From positions 124,001-188,000 of the forward strand of contig NZ_JAATJG010000002.1 in NCBI RefSeq assembly GCF_011927765.1: a DNA stretch of 64,000 bases. Reading direction: 5' to 3'. Shown one piece after another: positions 9,394 to 18,475 of the stretch. Within the stretch, counting starts at the first letter, position 1. Each line of letters starts with the position of its first letter. The notes beneath the pieces were generated by a model. That model was not told where the DNA came from. It saw nothing but the letters and a program-made list of their open reading frames with translations, and searched no databases. Source of the stretch: Wenyingzhuangia aestuarii (GTDB lineage: Bacteria > Bacteroidota > Bacteroidia > Flavobacteriales > Flavobacteriaceae). Both the position numbers and the translations under genes were made by a program.

Positions 9394-9424
9394 TTTGCGC
9401 TCAGGTAAGAAAAGAATATTTTTG
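9394..9424 (+). promoter_or_regulatory. Consensus Bacteroidota promoter for the neuB-type gene
   Basis: TTTG at 9394-9397, then exactly 19 nt, then TATTTTTG at 9417-9424. This matches the Bacteroidota consensus TTTG-N19-TAnnTTTG without a mismatch. The start codon at 9439 is 14 nt past the -7 box, implying a very short leader. Confidence 0.7.
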
Positions 9425-9438
9425 AAAAAACTAATAAC

Positions 9439-10314
9439 ATGACTCAAAAGTTTGAACAACCATTTGTGATTGCTGAAATAGGATGTAACCATAAAGGAGA
9501 TATGTCCATTGCAAAAGAATTAATAAAAGTAGCTAAAATATTTTGTGATGTAGATGCTGTAAAGTTTCAAAAGCGTAATAATAAAGAGTTACTTACGGAA
9601 GAACAATATAACCAACCACATCCAAATCCATCAAATTCTTATGGAGAAACTTATGGATTACACAGAGAGTTTTTAGAGTTTTCTGTAGAACAACACGCTG
9701 AGTTGAAAGAATATTGTGAGGAAATAGGGGTTGTTTATTCAACGTCTGTTTGGGATGTAACTTCTGCAAAAGAAATTGCTTCTTTAAACCCAACATTTAT
9801 TAAAATTCCATCAGCATGCAATAACAATTATGAAATGCTAGGTTGGATTTGTGAAAATTACTCAGGAGAGATTCATGTATCTACAGGAATGACTACAAAA
9901 GATGAAATTGATACATTAATTCAGTTTTTTGTAAATCACAAAAGAAATAAAGATGTTGTTCTGTACAATTGTACATCAGGATACCCAGTACCTTTTAAAG
10001 ATGTATGTTTGCTAGATATTTTAAAGCTTAAAGAAAAATATGAAGATTTGGTAAAACACATTGGTTTTTCAGGTCATCATTTAGGGATAGCGGTTGATGT
10101 TGCTGCATACACTTTGGGAGCACCTATTATAGAGCGTCATTACACGTTAGATAGAACTTGGAAAGGGACAGACCATGCAGCATCGTTAGAGCCAATGGGC
10201 TTACGTAAGTTAACTAGAGATTTAAAAGCTGTGCACGATGCATTAGCTTATAAAAGTCAAGATATTTTACCTATTGAGGTTCCGCAGAGAACAAAATTAA
10301 AAAACAAAAAATAG
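9439..10314 (+). CDS. neuB: NeuB-type nonulosonate synthase lacking the SAF domain
   Basis: 291 residues. It condenses phosphoenolpyruvate with ManNAc, ManNAc-6-P or mannose-6-P to give a nonulosonic acid. The TIM barrel starts FVIAEIGCNHKGDMSIAKEL and has AVKFQKR, IKIPSACNNN and STGMTT. The likely metal ligands lie in GFSGHHLG and IERHYTLDR, and KGTDHAASLEP follows. Usual NeuB proteins are about 340-350 residues with a C-terminal antifreeze-like SAF domain; here the protein ends about 30 residues after the barrel, so that domain is missing. No NeuC epimerase is nearby, so a KDN-type pathway is possible. Confidence 0.82.
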   Translation: MTQKFEQPFVIAEIGCNHKGDMSIAKELIKVAKIFCDVDAVKFQKRNNKELLTEEQYNQPHPNPSNSYGETYGLHREFLEFSVEQHAELKEYCEEIGVVYSTSVWDVTSAKEIASLNPTFIKIPSACNNNYEMLGWICENYSGEIHVSTGMTTKDEIDTLIQFFVNHKRNKDVVLYNCTSGYPVPFKDVCLLDILKLKEKYEDLVKHIGFSGHHLGIAVDVAAYTLGAPIIERHYTLDRTWKGTDHAASLEPMGLRKLTRDLKAVHDALAYKSQDILPIEVPQRTKLKNKK

Positions 10315-10320
10315 TAGTTT

Positions 10321-11142
10321 ATGCTGTTTTCAAATAAAATACGTCTTTTTTGGTGGAATGAAATTAAAATACAAGGTAAATCTTTTGAAAACTATGGAGA
10401 TTTAGTTGGGAGATATCTTGTAGAGAAAATTGCTAAAAAAGAAGTCGTTTGGGTAAAGCCAAAAAATTTTTCAATCTTAAATTGGTTTTGTCCTATTTAT
10501 GTAACAGTAGGAAGTATTTTAACACATATTACTAACAATTGTATTGTTTGGGGAAGTGGTATTATTGCAAAACAATATGCAATACCAAATGCTAAATTCT
10601 TAGCTGTTAGAGGTCCACAGACAAGAGCCCATTTATTGGATCAAGGATATAAGGTTCCAGAAGTTTACGGAGATCCTGCACTTTTATTACCCAATTATTA
10701 TTCTCCTAAAGTAGAGAAAAAATATAAGTATGGAATTATTCCACATTATAATGATATGACTATTGTTAAAAATTGGTATAAGAATGATGAAAATGTGTGT
10801 ATTATTGATTTAATGACGAATAATGTTGAAGCTAAGACGGATGAGATTTATAGTTGCGAAAAAATAATATCTTCATCTTTACACGGAATCATCATTGCTC
10901 ACGCATATGGAATTCCGGCAGTATGGCAACAATTTTCTGATAAGGTTTTTGGAGATGCTATCAAATATCAAGACTACATGGAGTCAGTAGCTATTAATTT
11001 TTACAAACCCACAATAAGAACTGCTCCATTTACTTTGGAAGAATTAGAGGAGTTGTTTGAAAAAAATCCAGTATTGCCACAAAAGAACAAAATAGAAAGT
11101 TTGAAAAAAGGATTAATGGAAGTTTGTCCTTTTAAAAGCTAA
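10321..11142 (+). CDS. Polysaccharide pyruvyl transferase family protein
   Basis: 273 residues of the CsaB/WcaK-like family. Family features are IWWGSG-like CIVWGSGIIAKQYAIPNAKF, the motif AVRGPQTRAHLLDQGYKVPE followed by YGDPALLLP, and the C-terminal SSSLHGIIIAHAYGIPAVW. Such enzymes transfer pyruvate from phosphoenolpyruvate to a sugar as a ketal, though several members act as glycosyltransferases. It starts 6 nt after the NeuB-type gene and probably shares its promoter. Pyruvate would add negative charge to the glycan; this role is inferred. Confidence 0.8.
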   Translation: MLFSNKIRLFWWNEIKIQGKSFENYGDLVGRYLVEKIAKKEVVWVKPKNFSILNWFCPIYVTVGSILTHITNNCIVWGSGIIAKQYAIPNAKFLAVRGPQTRAHLLDQGYKVPEVYGDPALLLPNYYSPKVEKKYKYGIIPHYNDMTIVKNWYKNDENVCIIDLMTNNVEAKTDEIYSCEKIISSSLHGIIIAHAYGIPAVWQQFSDKVFGDAIKYQDYMESVAINFYKPTIRTAPFTLEELEELFEKNPVLPQKNKIESLKKGLMEVCPFKS

Positions 11143-11199
11143 ATTATTTTTAGTTATACATAATAAACACAAGTTTTAAATAAAAGAATTAAGTTACCA

Positions 11200-12594
11200 A
11201 TGAGTAAAAAAGTATTTGTTTTTTTTCCTGATGGAGTTGGCCTTCGCAACTTTGCATTCACTAATTTTAAAAACATTGGAGAACAACAAGGTTTTAATAT
11301 TACTTATTGGAACAATACCTTGTTCTCTATTCATGATGAATTAGGTTATCAAGAAGTTAAGATAGAGAAACAATTAACTCATAAATTAACACCTTTATAT
11401 TTACGAGCTCGTAAGAGAATAGAGTTAAACATATCAGAAAAAAAATTTAAGGACTCTGTTTATCCAACCTATAAATTTCCATTATCTTTTAATGGTTTTA
11501 CAAATGTTTTAAAAAGTAGCTTTGTTAAAGTTTTAATAGGGTTAAATAACTCAGAAAAAGGGTTACATCGCATTAGAAAAAAGATTGATGCCTTAGAAAG
11601 ATCTACATTAAAATATAAATATTGCAAAGAACAATTAGAACAGCATAGACCAGATTTAATTTTTTGTACAACACAACGTGCATCACAATCTATAAGTGCA
11701 TTGTTGGCTGCAAAAGATTTAGGAATTCCTGTGGTAACTTTTGTCTATTCTTGGGACAATGTACCCAAAGCTATGCAAGTGGTAAATACAGATTATTATT
11801 GTGTTTGGAGTGATTTAATGAAAAAAGAATTACTTAAATACTATCCTTTTGTTCAAGAAAATCAAGTGTTTGTAACGGGAAGTCCTCAGTTTGAACCCCA
11901 TTTTAACAAAACTTTAGCACAATCTCGTCAAGAGTTTTGTGAACAATATAATTTAGATATACATAAAAAATACATCTGTTTTTCAGGGGATGATGAAACT
12001 ACTTCACCTTTAGATCAATACTACTTAGAAGATTTAGCCAATGTAGTTAGAGATTTAAATAAAAAAGGAGAGAACTTAGGAATTATTTACAGAAAATGCC
12101 CTGTAGATTTTACGACAAGATATAACAAGGTTATTAATGAAAATAAGGATGTTATTCATGTAATAGATCCTATATGGAAACAAGTAGGTGCTAATTGGAA
12201 TCAAATATTGCCTACTAAAGAAGATTTTAAATTATTATATAATGTATGCGAACATAGTGAGTTTGTAACTAATGTATGTTCCTCTACCGTGTTTGATTTT
12301 GTAGCACATAATAAGCCTTGTATTTATTATAATTATGAACAACCACAATTAAAAAAAGGAATTCGTGATATTGGTCAGAATTATAAATATGTACATTTTA
12401 GAAGTATGCCTAGTAGCAATGCAGCCGTTTTTTGTACCCATAAAAATGAACTAGAAATCATTGTAAAGTCTATTTTAAACGGTACTCTTTCTAATGTTAC
12501 CGAAGGAAAAAAATGGTTTGAAATAGTAGCAGGTAAAACTCCCTCACAATCCTCAGAAAAAATATGGGAAGCCATTCATAAAATTTTAAATTAA
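11200..12594 (+). CDS. GT-B-like transferase of unknown specificity
   Basis: 464 residues. Two Rossmann-like halves are visible: VFVFFPDGVGLRNFAFTNF at the N-terminus and, in the second half, a segment with HVIDPIWKQVGANWNQILPT and NVCSSTVFDFVAHNKPCIYYNYE. The middle (IFCTTQRASQSISALLAAKD, FVYSWDNVPKAM) recalls bacterial surface-glycan transferases related to CDP-glycerol transferases and UDP-sugar epimerase-like GT-B folds. It lies just after the nonulosonate genes, so it may be the transferase that uses the CMP sugar; this is inference from position. No signal peptide. Confidence 0.55.
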   Translation: MSKKVFVFFPDGVGLRNFAFTNFKNIGEQQGFNITYWNNTLFSIHDELGYQEVKIEKQLTHKLTPLYLRARKRIELNISEKKFKDSVYPTYKFPLSFNGFTNVLKSSFVKVLIGLNNSEKGLHRIRKKIDALERSTLKYKYCKEQLEQHRPDLIFCTTQRASQSISALLAAKDLGIPVVTFVYSWDNVPKAMQVVNTDYYCVWSDLMKKELLKYYPFVQENQVFVTGSPQFEPHFNKTLAQSRQEFCEQYNLDIHKKYICFSGDDETTSPLDQYYLEDLANVVRDLNKKGENLGIIYRKCPVDFTTRYNKVINENKDVIHVIDPIWKQVGANWNQILPTKEDFKLLYNVCEHSEFVTNVCSSTVFDFVAHNKPCIYYNYEQPQLKKGIRDIGQNYKYVHFRSMPSSNAAVFCTHKNELEIIVKSILNGTLSNVTEGKKWFEIVAGKTPSQSSEKIWEAIHKILN

Positions 12595-12595
12595 T

Positions 12596-13744
12596 ATGCA
12601 TATTGCTTTCTTAACACCAGAATATCCACATATAAAAACAGGCCATTCTGCGGGTATTGGTTCCAGTATAAAGAACTTGGTACAAGCACTGGGTAAAGAA
12701 CAGCACCAAATAACTGTCTTTGTATATGCTCAAAAAAACAATGAAATTTTTAATGACAATGGTGTAACTATTCATTTGATAAAAAATGAAAAATACACTT
12801 TTGGAAAATGGTATTTCTACAGAAAACATATCCAAAATTATATAAATAATATAACAGCATCAGAAAAAATTGAGATCATAGAAGCTCCTGATTGGACAGG
12901 AATTACCGCTTTTATGTCCTTTAAAATTCCATTAGTAATCAGACTACATGGGAGTGATGCTTATTTTTGTTATTTAGAAAAACGCAAACAGAAATTAAAA
13001 AATTTTTGGTTTGAAAAATTAGCAATAGCTAAGGCAAATGCATTTATAGCACCAACAACATATGCTGGAAAAGTGTCTAAAGATTTGTTTAAGATAAAAA
13101 ACAAAGAAATAAAAACGATTCATAATGGGGTTGAGTTGAATCGTTTTGAGAAATACCCAACAGATCAATATAGTAATGGATTAATTCTATACTTTGGAAC
13201 AATAATTCGTAAGAAAGGTGTGTTAGAATTACCGGCAATTATGGCAGAGGTTGTAAAACAATATCCGCAAGCACATTTGGTGTTAATAGGAGATGATGCT
13301 CGTGATATTAAATCTAATTCACCGTCTACTTGGGAATTGATGAAAGAACAATTAAATAGTTTTTCTACGAAAGTAAAAGTAGTATATCTAGGTAAAGTTC
13401 CATATGATGCTGTTCAAGATTATATTAAAAAGGCTCATGTGTGTGTATTTCCAACCTATGCCGAAACCTTAGGAATGGTGACCATAGAGTCTATGGCTAT
13501 GCAAAAAGCAGTAGTAAATAGTAATATAGGTTGGTCGCAAGAACTAATTATAGATGGAGAAAGTGGATTTTTAGTACACCCTTCTGATCATTCTGAATAT
13601 GCATCAAAAATTGTGAAAATTTTAGAAAACAATACGTTAAAAGATACTATTGGTAAAGCAGCTAGAAAAAGGGTAGAACAAGTATTTGATATTGATAAAA
13701 AGGCGGTTGAAAATGTTACTTTTTATAAAAAAATAATTAGTTAA
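12596..13744 (+). CDS. GT4 family glycosyltransferase
   Basis: 382 residues with a GT-B fold. The N-terminus MHIAFLTPEYPHIKTGHSAG with GIGSSIKNLVQALG is a typical GT4 acceptor-domain start. Further on are RLHGSDAYFC, HNGVELNRFE and LYFGTIIRKKGVLELP, and the donor motif AETLGMVTIESMAMQKAVV has the intact E-x7-E. It is a cytoplasmic retaining transferase using a nucleotide sugar. It starts 1 nt after the preceding stop. Confidence 0.88.
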   Translation: MHIAFLTPEYPHIKTGHSAGIGSSIKNLVQALGKEQHQITVFVYAQKNNEIFNDNGVTIHLIKNEKYTFGKWYFYRKHIQNYINNITASEKIEIIEAPDWTGITAFMSFKIPLVIRLHGSDAYFCYLEKRKQKLKNFWFEKLAIAKANAFIAPTTYAGKVSKDLFKIKNKEIKTIHNGVELNRFEKYPTDQYSNGLILYFGTIIRKKGVLELPAIMAEVVKQYPQAHLVLIGDDARDIKSNSPSTWELMKEQLNSFSTKVKVVYLGKVPYDAVQDYIKKAHVCVFPTYAETLGMVTIESMAMQKAVVNSNIGWSQELIIDGESGFLVHPSDHSEYASKIVKILENNTLKDTIGKAARKRVEQVFDIDKKAVENVTFYKKIIS

Positions 13745-13745
13745 A

Positions 13746-15281
13746 ATGGTCGTTGTATATCATAAAAATAATCAGGTAACAGAAGTTGTTACTCACAATA
13801 ATAAACCAGTTTCTTTTAATTCAAAAGCAAGCATCGCTAATGTTTTGTTTAAAATAGCTGAGCAGTTTCCTGAAAAGATGATATTTTGGTGTCATCAATC
13901 TTTTAAAGAGAGTTTAAATCTAAAAGATTATGATGAATATTTTCATCACCACAGAATGATGCTTTCTTACAATCCTTCTTCTTTTAATTTTCTATCAAAC
14001 AAAATAGGCTATGTAGAACGTTCTTCATTTGTAAATGTAAATAAAGGAGTGAGGTATCCTACATGGCAAATGAGCAGTGTTGTAGGAGTTATTCATGCAT
14101 CTATATTGCTAAAAAGAGTTGTAAAACCACATAAAGATTTAGATTACTTTTTAAATTCTTTCGCAAAATTAGCAATGCCTAAAGGATTGTTGTGTTATTC
14201 TGAACCCAAACTATTAAAAAAGGTTTTATCAAACAATGCCCCAACAGCATCTAAATATATATTGTATAAGTTTGTAAGACAACATTATAAATTTATTTGG
14301 TTGTTTTTATTGTTTTTTAATGAGTTAATTTTTGATAAAAAACTAAGTATTCTCCCTTTTATAAGTGCACTTTTTTATAAAAGTAAAAAACAGACTAAGA
14401 TTGATGTAAGTAATATAAAAGTAAACGCTATAGGTAAACAATTGAAAAATCGAACCATAGATGTCTTAATACCAACATTAGGACGTAAAGAACATTTGTA
14501 TAATGTCTTATTAGATTTGTCCAAACAAACATTGCTTCCTAATAGAATAATAATTGTAGAACAAAATGCAGAAGAAGGTTCAGTATCAGAATTAGATTAT
14601 TTGAAAAATGATTGGCCTTTTAAAATAGATCATACTTTTATACACCAATTGGGAGCGTGTAACGCCAGAAATATAGCTTTGTCTAGAGTAACTTCGGACT
14701 GGGTTTTCTTTGCAGATGATGATGTTCGATTTGAAAATGATTTGTTAAGTAAATCTTTTGATTACATACAGAAATTTGGAATTTCTAGTTTAACCATGAG
14801 TTGCTTGCAAAAAGGGGAGGTTGAAAATAACCAGATACCATTTCAATGGGGTGGTTTTGGAACCAATGCTTCTTTAGTTGAAAGTGATTATTTGAAAAAT
14901 TGTAGTTTTAAACCCGAACATGAATTTGGATATGGTGAAGATACAGATTTTGGTATGCAGTTAAAAAATAAAGGATGTGATATTATATACCTTCCGTATG
15001 TTAAAATGCTCCACCTTAAGGCTCCTATAGGAGGTTTTAGAGCTAAGTTCTCTCCTATGTGGCAAAATGATGCAATTCAACCCAAACCATCACCAACAGT
15101 GATGGCTTATAATTTAAAACATTTAACACCAGAGCAATTAAAAGGATACAAAACCTTACTTTTTATAAAGTTTTATAAGAAACAGTCTATTAAAAATCCA
15201 TTTTTATATATAAAAACAATGAATTTAAAGTGGAAACAAAGTGTTTATTGGGCTACTAAAATGATTAAAAATGAAAATTAG
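13746..15281 (+). CDS. GT2 glycosyltransferase with 235-residue N-terminal extension
   Basis: 511 residues. The GT2 domain occupies about 237-450: DVLIPTLGRKEHLYNVLLDL, HQLGACNARNIAL, the metal motif FADDDVRFEND and the galactosyltransferase-type motif FGYGEDTDFGMQLKNKG. The first 235 residues do not match anything I recognise; they contain a histidine-rich stretch (EYFHHHRMM) and a hydrophobic aromatic segment near residue 185 (FIWLFLLFFNELIF) that may sit in the membrane. The end overlaps the next gene by 11 nt. Specificity unknown. Confidence 0.78.
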   Translation: MVVVYHKNNQVTEVVTHNNKPVSFNSKASIANVLFKIAEQFPEKMIFWCHQSFKESLNLKDYDEYFHHHRMMLSYNPSSFNFLSNKIGYVERSSFVNVNKGVRYPTWQMSSVVGVIHASILLKRVVKPHKDLDYFLNSFAKLAMPKGLLCYSEPKLLKKVLSNNAPTASKYILYKFVRQHYKFIWLFLLFFNELIFDKKLSILPFISALFYKSKKQTKIDVSNIKVNAIGKQLKNRTIDVLIPTLGRKEHLYNVLLDLSKQTLLPNRIIIVEQNAEEGSVSELDYLKNDWPFKIDHTFIHQLGACNARNIALSRVTSDWVFFADDDVRFENDLLSKSFDYIQKFGISSLTMSCLQKGEVENNQIPFQWGGFGTNASLVESDYLKNCSFKPEHEFGYGEDTDFGMQLKNKGCDIIYLPYVKMLHLKAPIGGFRAKFSPMWQNDAIQPKPSPTVMAYNLKHLTPEQLKGYKTLLFIKFYKKQSIKNPFLYIKTMNLKWKQSVYWATKMIKNEN

Positions 15282-16269
15282 TTTAATTATATGCACCTAC
15301 AAACGTTCTATTTCGCTATTAAAATTATTAAAAACAGTGGAGGTACAAAACCTGTATCCTGATGAAATTTTAGTCATAGATGGTTCCACAGATGAGTTAA
15401 CAAAAGAAATACTAACTAAAAATAGTTTTAAAAATTTAACATATTATAAAGTTAAGCCTAATCAAAGAGGATTGACAAAACAACGCAATTTTGGAATAGA
15501 TAGTTTAAAACAAGATACTGATATTGTTTGTTTTTTAGATGATGATACGGTATTAGACAAAGATTATTTTAAAAATTTGAAAACTGTTTTTGAATCTGAT
15601 GATAATATTACAGGGGTTGGAGGTATTGCTACAAATGAAAATAAATGGAAACAAAATACATTAGATTATTACAATCCTAAAAAATACATAAGCATTGATG
15701 GATTTCATGTGAAATTAGGTCAAAGACATGTACTTAGAAACTATTTAAAAATAGGGAGCAGTCAATTACCAGGAGTAATGCCTGAATTTTCTAACGGATT
15801 GTCTTGTGGTTATCCTTTAACAGGAAAAAGTTATCCTGTAGATCTATTGATAGGAATGTCTATGTCTTTTAGAAAAAAAGTGGTTGACAGTATTAAGTTT
15901 TCTACCTATTTTGAAGGTTATGGATTGTATGAAGATGCAGATTTTTCTATAAGAGCTTTAGAATATGGTAAAAATGTATTGGCTACCAGCGTGCTTTTAG
16001 AACACCATCATGATGCTGCAGGTAGACCCAATCAATTTAAATATGGTAAAATGGTAACCAGAAATGGTTGGTATGTTTGGAGAATTAAGTATGCAAATCC
16101 TAGTTTAAAAGCACGTTTTAAATGGAACTCAATAGCAGTTGTCTTAACCGGTTTAAGATTTGTAAATGTAATTACAACACAAAAAAGAAAAGAAGCTTTT
16201 ACAGAAGCTATAGGTAGGTGTGTTGGCTTATTTTCTTTAATTTTTAACAAACCAAAACTAAAAATGTAA
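15271..16269 (+). CDS. GT2 family glycosyltransferase
   Basis: 332 residues. N-terminal ISLIICTYKRSISLLKLLKT, donor-site VIDGSTDE, the motif CFLDDDTVLDKDYF and the acceptor-side motif GLYEDADFSIRALEYG are all GT2 features. A C-terminal segment (FKWNSIAVVLTGLRFVNVIT) could associate with the membrane. Probably rhamnosyl-, glucosyl- or galactosyl-transfer in repeat-unit assembly; the exact donor is not readable. It overlaps the preceding gene by 11 nt and precedes a GT4 gene by 1 nt. Confidence 0.87.
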   Translation: MKISLIICTYKRSISLLKLLKTVEVQNLYPDEILVIDGSTDELTKEILTKNSFKNLTYYKVKPNQRGLTKQRNFGIDSLKQDTDIVCFLDDDTVLDKDYFKNLKTVFESDDNITGVGGIATNENKWKQNTLDYYNPKKYISIDGFHVKLGQRHVLRNYLKIGSSQLPGVMPEFSNGLSCGYPLTGKSYPVDLLIGMSMSFRKKVVDSIKFSTYFEGYGLYEDADFSIRALEYGKNVLATSVLLEHHHDAAGRPNQFKYGKMVTRNGWYVWRIKYANPSLKARFKWNSIAVVLTGLRFVNVITTQKRKEAFTEAIGRCVGLFSLIFNKPKLKM

Positions 16270-16270
16270 G

Positions 16271-17356
16271 ATGGAGTGTATTTTTATTTCAGTGTCTATA
16301 GGAGATAATAAGGTTTTTAATTATTATAATGAATTAGGGTATGCATTTTTAAAAAATAAATTTAAAATAGTATATATATATGATCATTGTGTTAAAGATC
16401 TTCCTGAAAATACTAAGAACAGACTCCATTATACATGGCCAAGTTATAGACCAACTAAACTTAAAGATTTTATATTTTTAAACAAGCTTATAAAACAACA
16501 TAAACCTATATGCTGTATTTCAGTTTTTGGGTCTGTTAATGTAATGACAATTGTAAGTTATTTAAAAAAAGTTAAAAACAGAGTTGCTTGGATTCGTACA
16601 ACAAATAATCAAATTAATTTAGACTCAAGAAACAAACTAAAGTCTAAACTTTTAAATGTAAGAAAAAGGTACATTTATAGATTGTTAACAAATGTCTATA
16701 CAAATTCTAATGGTACTAGAAATGATATTATAAAATCATTTAAATTACAAGAATATAAAATTAAGGTTTTACATAATCTAACCAATAAATCTAATTTAAG
16801 GCTTTTATCTAAAAATGAAAGAGATCAATCAATAACAATAGTTGGTAGACTTAATAAATCAAAAGGCCATCAAGGATTAATTGTACAGTTTAAACAATTA
16901 CTATCAGTATATCCATCGATAAAACTAAACATAATAGGGACTGGTCCTCTAGAAAATGACCTTAGAAATTTAGTCTCAGAGTTAAATTTGTGTAGTAATG
17001 TTGTTTTTCATGGAAATGTTCCAAATGATTTAATAGCTAGTTTTTTTTCAAAAACTTTAATAGGTATATCTGCCAGTTTTAGTGAAGCTTTTGGATGGGT
17101 AAATATAGAGGCTTTAAGAGAGGGGACTCCTATAATTTCAACGCCTACAGAAGGTGCTAAAGATATTATAGTTGAAAATTTAAATGGAGAGTTTTTTTCT
17201 CACAAGCAAAAAAAGTCTTTAAGCAGTAAAGTCAAGTTAATAATATCAAACTGGGATAATTATTCGCAAGGGGCTGTTGATGTTTTTACATCAAAGTTTA
17301 GTTTTGAGAGTCAGATCGAAAATCACTGTAGAATAATTATAAATAATTTTAAATAA
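16271..17356 (+). CDS. GT4 family glycosyltransferase
   Basis: 361-residue GT-B enzyme. The second half is clear: ITIVGRLNKSKGHQGLIVQF, IGTGPLENDLRNLVSEL, VVFHGNVPNDLI and the nucleotide-sugar motif FSEAFGWVNIEALREGTPII with E-x7-E intact. The first half (MECIFISVSIGDNKVFNYYN) is less conserved, as is usual for the acceptor domain. It is flanked by other transferases with 0-1 nt spacing. A cytoplasmic retaining glycosyltransferase. Confidence 0.86.
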   Translation: MECIFISVSIGDNKVFNYYNELGYAFLKNKFKIVYIYDHCVKDLPENTKNRLHYTWPSYRPTKLKDFIFLNKLIKQHKPICCISVFGSVNVMTIVSYLKKVKNRVAWIRTTNNQINLDSRNKLKSKLLNVRKRYIYRLLTNVYTNSNGTRNDIIKSFKLQEYKIKVLHNLTNKSNLRLLSKNERDQSITIVGRLNKSKGHQGLIVQFKQLLSVYPSIKLNIIGTGPLENDLRNLVSELNLCSNVVFHGNVPNDLIASFFSKTLIGISASFSEAFGWVNIEALREGTPIISTPTEGAKDIIVENLNGEFFSHKQKKSLSSKVKLIISNWDNYSQGAVDVFTSKFSFESQIENHCRIIINNFK

Positions 17357-18475
17357 ATGAAATTCGGAATTATAACACATGCTGTCCATAAGATTAAAGA
17401 TGGACAAATTTATGCTTATGAACCTTATGTTCGTGAAATGAATTTGTGGTTAAGTTATGTGGATGAAGTTTTAATTGTTGCTCCAATTTCAGAAGAAAAA
17501 ATTAGTGATATAGAAGTTTTATATTGTCATAATAAAATAAAAGTAGTTCCAATCCCTAATTTTGATATTACCACTTTTAAGAACCTAATAAAGTCTTTGT
17601 TTGTTATCCCTAAAATATGTTGGATAATTTATAAAGTAATGAAACAAGCAGATCACATTCATTTGCGTTGTCCTGGTAATATTGGTTTGTTGGGGTGTTT
17701 AGTGCAAATTTTATTGCCATCAAAAGACAAAACAGCTAAATATGCAGGGAATTGGGATCCTAATAGCAAACAACCTAGTACCTATAAAATTCAAAAATGG
17801 TTATTGAGTAATACTTTTTTGACAAAAAACATTAAAGTCTTGGTTTATGGAAATTGGCCCAATCAATCTAAAAATATAATTTCATTTTTTACGGCTAGTT
17901 ACCATAAATATGAAATAATAGACACACCACAGAAAGACTTAAGTAAACAAATTAATTTGATTTTTGTTGGAGGATTAACTCCAGGTAAACAACCTTTGAT
18001 TAGTGTGAAAGCAACTCATAAATTAATACAAAAAGGCTATAATGTTGTGTTAAACATATATGGAGATGGTGTAAAAAGAGTGGAGCTAGAAACCTATATA
18101 AAAGCAAACAATTTAGAAGATAAAGTTATACTACATGGCAATGTTACTAAAGATGTAGTAAAATCAGCTTTTCAGCAATCTCATTTCCTTATTTTTATAT
18201 CAAAATCAGAGGGTTGGCCTAAGGTAGTTGCAGAAGCCATGTTTTGGGAATGTCTGCCAATATCAAGTAAAGTTTCTTGTATTCCCTACATGTTGGGGAA
18301 CAATACTAGAGGGCATATTGTAAACTCTAATATTGATGAAGTTGTAATGGCTATTGATAATTACATCAAAAAGAAAGACATGTATGCAGATCATACTCAA
18401 AAAGCAAAAGATTGGTCTAGAGAGTTTACACTAGAAAAGTTTGAAAATGAACTAAAAGAATTATTGAATGTCTAA
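17357..18475 (+). CDS. GT4 family glycosyltransferase
   Basis: 372 residues, GT-B fold. The C-terminal half has LIFVGGLTPGKQPLISVKAT, NIYGDGVKRVELETYI, VILHGNVTKDVV and the donor motif KSEGWPKVVAEAMFWECLPI (E-x7-E). The N-terminal half carries HIHLRCPGNIGLLGCL and AGNWDPNS. It begins immediately after the preceding stop and its last codons overlap the next gene by 8 nt. Part of the same glycan assembly operon. Confidence 0.86.
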   Translation: MKFGIITHAVHKIKDGQIYAYEPYVREMNLWLSYVDEVLIVAPISEEKISDIEVLYCHNKIKVVPIPNFDITTFKNLIKSLFVIPKICWIIYKVMKQADHIHLRCPGNIGLLGCLVQILLPSKDKTAKYAGNWDPNSKQPSTYKIQKWLLSNTFLTKNIKVLVYGNWPNQSKNIISFFTASYHKYEIIDTPQKDLSKQINLIFVGGLTPGKQPLISVKATHKLIQKGYNVVLNIYGDGVKRVELETYIKANNLEDKVILHGNVTKDVVKSAFQQSHFLIFISKSEGWPKVVAEAMFWECLPISSKVSCIPYMLGNNTRGHIVNSNIDEVVMAIDNYIKKKDMYADHTQKAKDWSREFTLEKFENELKELLNV

